Assembly: GCA_964608735.1 (NCBI GenBank)
Contig: CAZSPL010000111.1
Coordinates: forward strand, 1-11,973
DNA: 11,973 nucleotides
Direction: 5' to 3'
DNA from: CAZSPL01 sp964608735
GTDB taxonomy: Bacteria > JAJVIF01 > JAPKYR01 > CAZSPL01
The position numbers and the translations under genes were made by a program. Position 1 is the stretch's first letter. The number at the start of each line of letters is the position of its first letter. The notes under the pieces were generated by a model. It worked only from the letters and a program-made list of their open reading frames with translations. It was not told the DNA's origin and did not search any database. Below are positions 7,924 to 11,973 of the stretch, one piece after another.

Positions 7924-7937
7924 CAGCTCCTCCTTGC
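7924..7937 (-). promoter_or_regulatory. Shine-Dalgarno that fixes the TTG start of the LolA/FliL-like gene
   Basis: On the minus strand AAGGAGG stands about five to seven bases before the TTG at 7923-7921. No ATG is available between the nearest upstream in-frame stop and the signal peptide, so this site makes TTG the credible start. Confidence 0.7.
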
Positions 7938-7951
7938 CGGACTCGGCATTT

Positions 7952-7971
7952 CCATGATATCACATACATGG
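7952..7971 (-). promoter_or_regulatory. Candidate extended -10 promoter within an inverted repeat, leftward unit
   Basis: Read leftward, TGATATCAT at 7962-7954 fits an extended -10 element (TG-n-TATCAT, five of six to TATAAT), about 30 nt before the TTG at 7923. There is no clear -35, which extended -10 promoters can lack. The same bases form the palindrome TGATATCA and sit inside CCATG (7952-7956)...CATGG (7967-7971), which could be an operator. It is the best candidate promoter for the leftward unit, from consensus only. Confidence 0.35.
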
Positions 7972-8046
7972 GCAATGCTCCCTTTCCCAGGTGAAGTCCC
8001 GGTCGGCGAAGTGTCATTTTCCTGCATCCGGCATCGGCCTTCAATA

Positions 8047-8060
8047 TGCTTGCGGAAGCA
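8047..8060 (+). promoter_or_regulatory. Small hairpin in the leader of the zinc-ribbon gene
   Basis: TGCTT-GCGG-AAGCA forms a 5-bp stem with a tetraloop, 48 nt before the TTG start at 8108. It could be part of the 5' leader or of an operator in the divergent region. The stem is short and may have no function. Confidence 0.2.
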
Positions 8061-8090
8061 ACAAATCGGGCGCATCATGTGTCTACAGAT

Positions 8091-8098
8091 AGGGTGAT
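8091..8098 (+). promoter_or_regulatory. Shine-Dalgarno that fixes the TTG start of the zinc-ribbon gene
   Basis: AGGGTGAT lies nine bases before the TTG at 8108. An in-frame TAG at 8090-8092 overlaps this site and closes the frame upstream, and the first in-frame ATG comes only at codon 62, so TTG is the best start. Confidence 0.6.
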
Positions 8099-8107
8099 AC
8101 CGGCGAA

Positions 8108-9133
8108 TTGAGCGAAGAAGACAAGAAAAACGGGAAGGACGAAGAAGAAAATCTCCCCGAAAAAGAGGAGAGCTTCGACGACGGCGGATGGATAAGCCTG
8201 TCCGGGGAGGAAGAGGAACATCCCGATACGCCTCATGAAAAGCCGGTTGAACCGCCCCCGGAATCCCCGCCGCCCGCGCAGCCGGACTACATGACCCGTG
8301 GAAGCGGGTACAGCGTGAACGATATCCTCGAATCGAAGCGGCGTCTCGAATTCGAATCCACGCGCGAGACGCCGGAAGGCCAGTCCGATGAAACTCAAGG
8401 GGAATCCGCGCCGCAAAAGATGAACCGTCCGCTCGAGATCCACGTGCATGCCGACCCCGAGGGAACGTGGAAAATCACGCCTCCCGATGCCGAGGCGCTC
8501 GATTCGAAAGTACGCGAAAAAGCCTCCGTCCATCTCGAGATAACGTCCGAAAAAGTGAGGGTCGACCACGAGCACCTTTCGAAACTCGATGAAACCCTCA
8601 AGAACGAGCTTCACAGCATACGGAAGCGCGCCGAACGGGGGATGATTCCCGGGGAATTCCTCGAAGCGAGAAGGCGTCTCGCCGAGGAAGGTGTGCTCGA
8701 ATGCCCCAAGTGCAAAGTCAAGGTCATCGACACTCCGGGCAAGATCGACTTCTGTCCCCAATGCGGGCTGCCGCTGGACGACTACCTCCACCAGTACAAG
8801 GAGGAATGGGAGAGAAAACACAAGAACACAACTTCCCTCGGCGTCATCGACTTCGGCGAGAAAAAAAAGAAGAAAGGGAAATCCGCGTGGGAACTGTGGA
8901 AAGACGAGCAGGGGATCGATCCCGATGCCGAGCTGCTTCGATGTCCCAAGTGCGGGTACGAGGAATACGACGATCCGTTCGTCGCCAACAAATGCCCCAA
9001 GTGCCGCATCCCGCTCGACCTGCATCTCGACTTCCCGAGACCATATGTGCGAAAACGCGAAGCCGCGCGAAAGATGAGGCGGGCCGGTGTGGACATGGAC
9101 GAGTTCAATAATAAGAAGAAAAAGGGCCGGTAA
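8108..9133 (+). CDS. Acidic-N-terminus protein with two zinc ribbons, function unknown
   Basis: This 341-aa protein has no signal peptide or membrane segment and should be cytoplasmic. Residues 1-60 are low-complexity, very acidic and proline-rich, probably disordered. About 130-195 is charged and helical ('SKLDETLKNELHSIRKRAER'). Two four-cysteine zinc ribbons follow: C199/C202 with C216/C219, and C279/C282 with C296/C299, each closing as CPxC-xx-P-L-D. Between them are a basic lysine run (252-258) and the motif 'WELWKDEQG'. The C-terminus is strongly basic (RKREAARKMRR, then KKKKGR), which would suit nucleic-acid or ribosome binding. The start is a TTG with AGGGTGAT nine bases upstream. It diverges from the LolA/FliL-like gene and lies 64 nt before the HEAT lipoprotein gene. 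I do not recognise a named family. Zinc ribbons of this kind occur in transcription, translation and scaffold proteins alike. Confidence 0.9.
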   Translation: MSEEDKKNGKDEEENLPEKEESFDDGGWISLSGEEEEHPDTPHEKPVEPPPESPPPAQPDYMTRGSGYSVNDILESKRRLEFESTRETPEGQSDETQGESAPQKMNRPLEIHVHADPEGTWKITPPDAEALDSKVREKASVHLEITSEKVRVDHEHLSKLDETLKNELHSIRKRAERGMIPGEFLEARRRLAEEGVLECPKCKVKVIDTPGKIDFCPQCGLPLDDYLHQYKEEWERKHKNTTSLGVIDFGEKKKKKGKSAWELWKDEQGIDPDAELLRCPKCGYEEYDDPFVANKCPKCRIPLDLHLDFPRPYVRKREAARKMRRAGVDMDEFNNKKKKGR

Positions 9134-9136
9134 TCC

Positions 9137-9148
9137 CGCCCCCGGGCG
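9137..9148 (+). other. GC-rich mini-hairpin just after the zinc-ribbon gene
   Basis: CGCCC-CC-GGGCG lies four bases beyond the TAA at 9131-9133. The stem is 4-5 bp of G-C pairs with a tight loop, and no T-tract follows. It may slow polymerase slightly but is not a convincing terminator, so the downstream HEAT gene may be co-transcribed. Confidence 0.25.
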
Positions 9149-9182
9149 ATTCGGTTGAGGTATTAGATGTAGTAATATATAC

Positions 9183-9194
9183 AGGATGAAGGGA
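9183..9194 (+). promoter_or_regulatory. Ribosome binding site favouring the second ATG of the HEAT gene
   Basis: The purine-rich stretch AGGATGAAGGGA sits 3 nt before the ATG at 9198 and contains the other candidate ATG at 9186. AGGA is 11 bases and AAGGG four bases before ATG 9198, while ATG 9186 has no motif at usable spacing. The AT-rich 9161-9182 just upstream has TAATAT/TATATA strings but no promoter I would defend. Confidence 0.4.
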
Positions 9195-9197
9195 TCT

Positions 9198-11837
9198 ATG
9201 TCGAAACTTGCCGCTCAATTTCTCGCTCTCCTCGCGGTAATATGCATTTCAGCCGGATGCTCCCACGCGGGCGGCGAGCACGCTCCTCGGGATATCCAAG
9301 CGGCGCTGGAACAATTGAACGACGATGATGCCAATGCGCGCGTGCAAGCCATCGCATGGATAATCGCCGAATGCGCGGAAGGCGGGCTTGAGAATAGCGG
9401 CGAAGTCCTCCCCCGCGCCATATCGATGCTCCGCGACCCCGACCCGCTCGTACGAGCCGCCGCCGCCGTATCACTCAGGCGCATTATCGGTTTCAGCGCC
9501 GAAACCAAACCCGTCTCGAAAATCAGCGAGGCGCGGGTACTGAAGCTCTTCGATGAAAATCCCGGCCTTCGCGAGATTGTCGAAAAACTCACCGACGCAC
9601 TCGGCGATGAATATAAAATCGTACGGCTCGCCGCCGCGCAGGAACTCATGGAAATCGGCCCCGCCGCATATAGCGCGGTCCCGGAGCTTTTGAAAATCAT
9701 CTCTGATGAATCCATCGATGACGACCTTAAGCCGCTCGGACGGAAAATCCCGCGCGAAATCAGCGCCGTTATCCCCCCCGAGGATGGCAGCCTGCTTCGA
9801 AGAGCGCTCAGCGCATTGACCGGGATCGGGGATATCCCCGGCGATGCGGCGGGGACGATAATCGGCTTGCTCTCGAACGAAAAACCGCAGGTGAGGGTGG
9901 CCGCGATAAAGGCCCTCGGGGTTATCGGGCAGGAACCGGGCGTGGTCGATGCGCTTATCCCGATGCTCGGTGACATCGCCCCGGAAGCCCGAAGCGCCGC
10001 CGCCGACGCGCTGCGCTCGCACGGCAGTGCGGCATCCGATGCCCTGCCCGAACTGCTCGAACTCCTCGATGACGAGACCCTCATCGCGCCGCTTTCCAAC
10101 CTGCAGGTGCGCCAGTCGGCAATAAACGCCGTCGCGGCTATTTCGCCCGATGACGAAGATACCATCGGGGCAATGCTCGACATGCTGAAAAGCGAAACGA
10201 GCTTCATGATACTCACCGATGTATCCAATGCCCTGCTCGCGATGAAGCATACGCCTGAAGTAATCCATGCCCTGACGGACGCACTCGAATCCGAAGACCC
10301 GGTGTTGAGAAGTATCGCCGCGCGGACTCTCGGCGGTATGGGCGGGATGGCATACGGCGCTATCCCCATCCTCCAGCAGCTTGAAAAGAACGACACCGAC
10401 CGGCAGGTGCGCGACAATGCCGCCCTCGCGGTGGAAAAACTAAGGGGCATTTATATTCCCCCGGTCGATGCATTCAAGAATATAGATTTCGAAAAATACG
10501 CGAACGATACAGCGGGGTTGTTCGATGAACTCATGAGGCGGTTCGGTGAAGGGAACCTCGCCGCGCGTCAATATGCCGTCTCATTCTTCACGACGAAATA
10601 CCCGGTCAAGTCATACCCGGTGCTCCTCGAAGCGATGTCCGATGACGACCCCCTCGTGCGCGCGGCGGTCGCGGGCGCGCTCGGCAAGGTGAGCGGCGGG
10701 CATCCCGAAGCGAAGCGCCTCCTCGTCGAAGCGCTCGATGACCAAAACCGCGATGTCCGGCTGAGCGCCGCCGCCGGGTTGGCGCATCTCGGCGATGGCG
10801 CAGCCGACATGGTGCCGAAGCTCATCGGTATGCTGAGCGACAAAGATGCGATGATAAGAGCGAAGACCGCATCGGCGCTCGGTGGATTCGGCGGCTCCGC
10901 GTCGGAGGATATCATCACCGCGCTTGTCGCGATGTTCGCGGATACCGACGATTACGCAAGGGAATCGGCCGCTATTTCGCTCGGACGTATCGGCGGTATC
11001 GCCATGCCTTACCTCATAAGCGCCCTCGATAACCCGGCATTCGATTATAAATTCAACGCCCTCAGGGCTATCGACCTCGCCGTACGCATCGAGGCCGCAT
11101 CGGAAGCCTTTCCCGATGTCGACCCCGCGAGCGTCGAGGATGACATACTGTCCTTCGTCTACTCGAATGACACACCGGTTATCCCGCTCGGGGACACTGC
11201 TTTTATCGGGACCGCGATTCCCGCGATTATCGCATCGCTCGGCGACAAGCGCCCCGAAATACGCCTCGTCGCGAAGGAGATCACCATCCGCGTCGCTCCC
11301 GGGATGCTCGCGCCGCGGCTTATAGAACTGCTTCGCGATAATTACGCGCGCATCGATGCCGTGAGGACGCTGAGGGAAATCGAACCGTTCCCGCAGGATG
11401 CGGCACCCGCGATAATACAAGTCCTCGAAGAGAGCAACATCGCAAACACGCCGCTGACCGATGCGGGGGTTGAATTTGTGACGGAGTGCATATTCACTCT
11501 CGTAACCCACGCCGATGTCGAGGATATCTCCGGCATCCTCGCATCCGCACTCGAATCGCCGGTCACGGAGCTGCGCAACTTCGGCGCGTTCATCGTCGGC
11601 GAAGCAGGCGCTCAAGCGGCACCCGCTGTCCCGTTGCTTGCGGCGCTTCTGAATGATGAATCACCGGATGTCCGTTACAACGCCGCTCTCGCGCTCGGGA
11701 AGATCGGGCCGGTCGCGCTGCAGGCGATACCGGCGCTGCATGAAGTCTCGGCCGATGATGTGAACGCCCAGGTAAGGGATGCCGCATTGGATGCCATCAC
11801 GAAAATAATGATCCCTTCCGACCTGCTGGAAGAATAG
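9198..11837 (+). CDS. HEAT-repeat lipoprotein
   Basis: This 879-aa protein starts with a short signal peptide ending in ISAGC, so C21 is the probable lipidated residue. Nearly all the rest is alpha-solenoid. Degenerate HEAT/PBS-lyase-type repeats recur every 31-40 residues, with the hallmark 'D..p.VR..AA.aLg.iG' seen in 'DPDPLVRAAAAVSLRRI', 'KPQVRVAAIKALGVIG', 'DDPLVRAAVAGALGKV', 'DAMIRAKTASALGGFGG' and 'SPDVRYNAALALGKIG'. There are probably 15 or more repeats, with less regular stretches around residues 415-450 and 610-670. HEAT solenoids are protein-interaction scaffolds; an envelope scaffold or partner-binding role is inferred. I see no catalytic motif. Two in-frame ATGs exist, at 9186 and 9198. 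I chose 9198 because AAGGG and AGGA lie just upstream of it, whereas the earlier ATG directly abuts its only AGG. The earlier start would add four residues (MKGS). Confidence 0.93.
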   Translation: MSKLAAQFLALLAVICISAGCSHAGGEHAPRDIQAALEQLNDDDANARVQAIAWIIAECAEGGLENSGEVLPRAISMLRDPDPLVRAAAAVSLRRIIGFSAETKPVSKISEARVLKLFDENPGLREIVEKLTDALGDEYKIVRLAAAQELMEIGPAAYSAVPELLKIISDESIDDDLKPLGRKIPREISAVIPPEDGSLLRRALSALTGIGDIPGDAAGTIIGLLSNEKPQVRVAAIKALGVIGQEPGVVDALIPMLGDIAPEARSAAADALRSHGSAASDALPELLELLDDETLIAPLSNLQVRQSAINAVAAISPDDEDTIGAMLDMLKSETSFMILTDVSNALLAMKHTPEVIHALTDALESEDPVLRSIAARTLGGMGGMAYGAIPILQQLEKNDTDRQVRDNAALAVEKLRGIYIPPVDAFKNIDFEKYANDTAGLFDELMRRFGEGNLAARQYAVSFFTTKYPVKSYPVLLEAMSDDDPLVRAAVAGALGKVSGGHPEAKRLLVEALDDQNRDVRLSAAAGLAHLGDGAADMVPKLIGMLSDKDAMIRAKTASALGGFGGSASEDIITALVAMFADTDDYARESAAISLGRIGGIAMPYLISALDNPAFDYKFNALRAIDLAVRIEAASEAFPDVDPASVEDDILSFVYSNDTPVIPLGDTAFIGTAIPAIIASLGDKRPEIRLVAKEITIRVAPGMLAPRLIELLRDNYARIDAVRTLREIEPFPQDAAPAIIQVLEESNIANTPLTDAGVEFVTECIFTLVTHADVEDISGILASALESPVTELRNFGAFIVGEAGAQAAPAVPLLAALLNDESPDVRYNAALALGKIGPVALQAIPALHEVSADDVNAQVRDAALDAITKIMIPSDLLEE

Positions 11838-11846
11838 AAAAAAAGT

Positions 11847-11858
11847 AGGGACAGTCAC
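11847..11858 (+). repeat. Possible remnant of a mobile-repeat arm
   Basis: AGGGACAGTCAC lies 9 nt after the stop codon of the HEAT gene. From memory, very similar strings and their complement (GGTGACTGTCCCT) recur in many bacterial genomes as the arms of palindromic repeats, often near Y1/REP-associated transposases. Only one arm is present here and no transposase is in the window. This is a recognition from memory and may be chance. Confidence 0.25.
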
Positions 11859-11860
11859 GA

Positions 11861-11890
11861 ATGGTGTATTTTTAAGATGGCGTATATTTA
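11861..11890 (+). repeat. Imperfect 14-bp direct repeat, 16-bp period
   Basis: ATGGTGTATTTTTA at 11861-11874 is followed after two bases by ATGGCGTATATTTA at 11877-11890, with 12 of 14 positions identical. The unit is AT-rich and lies in the noncoding stretch after the HEAT gene. It could be a duplicated binding site or simple local duplication. Confidence 0.4.
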
Positions 11891-11905
11891 TTGAGCTCCG
11901 GGCGG

Positions 11906-11973
11906 CACCCCTTTAACGCGCTTACTGCATGCACTTGAAGTCTCAGTTATGTATATTGCGCGGGAAAGGGGTG
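11906..11973. repeat. 16-bp inverted repeat reaching the window edge
   Basis: CACCCCTTTAACGCGC at 11906-11921 is the reverse complement of 11958-11973 at 14 of 16 positions, the two mismatches being adjacent. The 36-nt loop (11922-11957) contains the palindrome TGCATGCA at 11926-11933. The right arm ends on the last base given, so the repeat may continue outward. No T-tract follows within view. It could be a mobile-element end, a structured leader or RNA, or a terminator for the HEAT gene. The right arm also holds a purine-rich GGGAAAGGGG that could serve as a ribosome binding site for a gene beyond the edge. Confidence 0.5.

Noticed and set aside
8050..8078. Promoter for the zinc-ribbon gene (TTGCGG, 17 bp, CATCAT)
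   Set aside because: It matches only three of six and four of six consensus bases and overlaps the small hairpin. It is too weak to list, although some rightward promoter must lie in or near this region.
8075..9025. 316-aa open frame on the minus strand opposite the zinc-ribbon gene
   Set aside because: Its phenylalanine- and leucine-rich sequence is the antisense image of glutamate- and lysine-rich codons. The plus strand has paired CPxC motifs and a ribosome binding site.
9215..10450. 411-aa open frame on the minus strand opposite the HEAT gene
   Set aside because: Serine- and arginine-rich composition with no domain pattern is typical of an antisense shadow; the plus strand carries regular HEAT repeats and a signal peptide.
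10611..11615. 334-aa open frame on the minus strand opposite the HEAT gene
   Set aside because: It is antisense to the HEAT repeats, shows no motif and has an arginine-rich shadow composition.
11906..11973. Integron attC site
   Set aside because: The size and inverted-repeat layout prompted the idea, but the right arm lacks the GTTRRRY core and no integrase or cassette pattern is visible.

Overview
The window reads as a chromosomal piece from a diderm bacterium that I cannot place in a phylum, most likely an uncultured lineage. Three of the six complete genes have lipoprotein signal peptides and a fourth has a cleavable-type signal with a LolA-like domain, which implies an outer membrane. 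Shine-Dalgarno sequences are strong. Coding DNA is GC-rich, spacers are AT-rich, and TTG start codons are used. I see no tRNA, rRNA, CRISPR array, complete insertion sequence or phage gene.

Layout. Two transcription units diverge from a 184-bp region at 7924-8107. The leftward unit reads, in order of transcription: a secreted LolA-like/FliL-like fusion protein (7923-6850); a divergent YchF/OBG-family nucleotide-binding protein 6 nt downstream (6843-5782); a 909-aa propeller lipoprotein (5703-2974); its 910-aa paralogue (2775-43) after a 198-nt spacer with its own promoter-like signals; and the first 17 nt of a further gene (17-1) behind a strong ribosome binding site. The rightward unit is a cytoplasmic double zinc-ribbon protein with a TTG start (8108-9133), then a HEAT-repeat lipoprotein (9198-11837). 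After that come 136 bp of noncoding DNA with a short direct repeat and a large inverted repeat reaching the window edge.

How the genes may fit together. The two paralogues share a well conserved N-terminal module of unknown function. Each then carries, by my count, 14 LVIVD-type repeats, enough for two seven-bladed beta-propellers. They look like surface or periplasmic binding scaffolds. The FliL-like fusion and the HEAT lipoprotein add further envelope proteins with interaction folds. A cell-envelope locus is a reasonable reading, but no catalytic function is evident outside the nucleotide-binding protein, and that protein has lost several canonical YchF motif residues.

The points most worth a second look are the LolA-FliL fusion, the motif-degenerate YchF relative beside it, the tandem 14-repeat paralogues with an almost purely synonymous conserved block, the palindromes in both candidate promoter regions, and the inverted repeat at the right edge.
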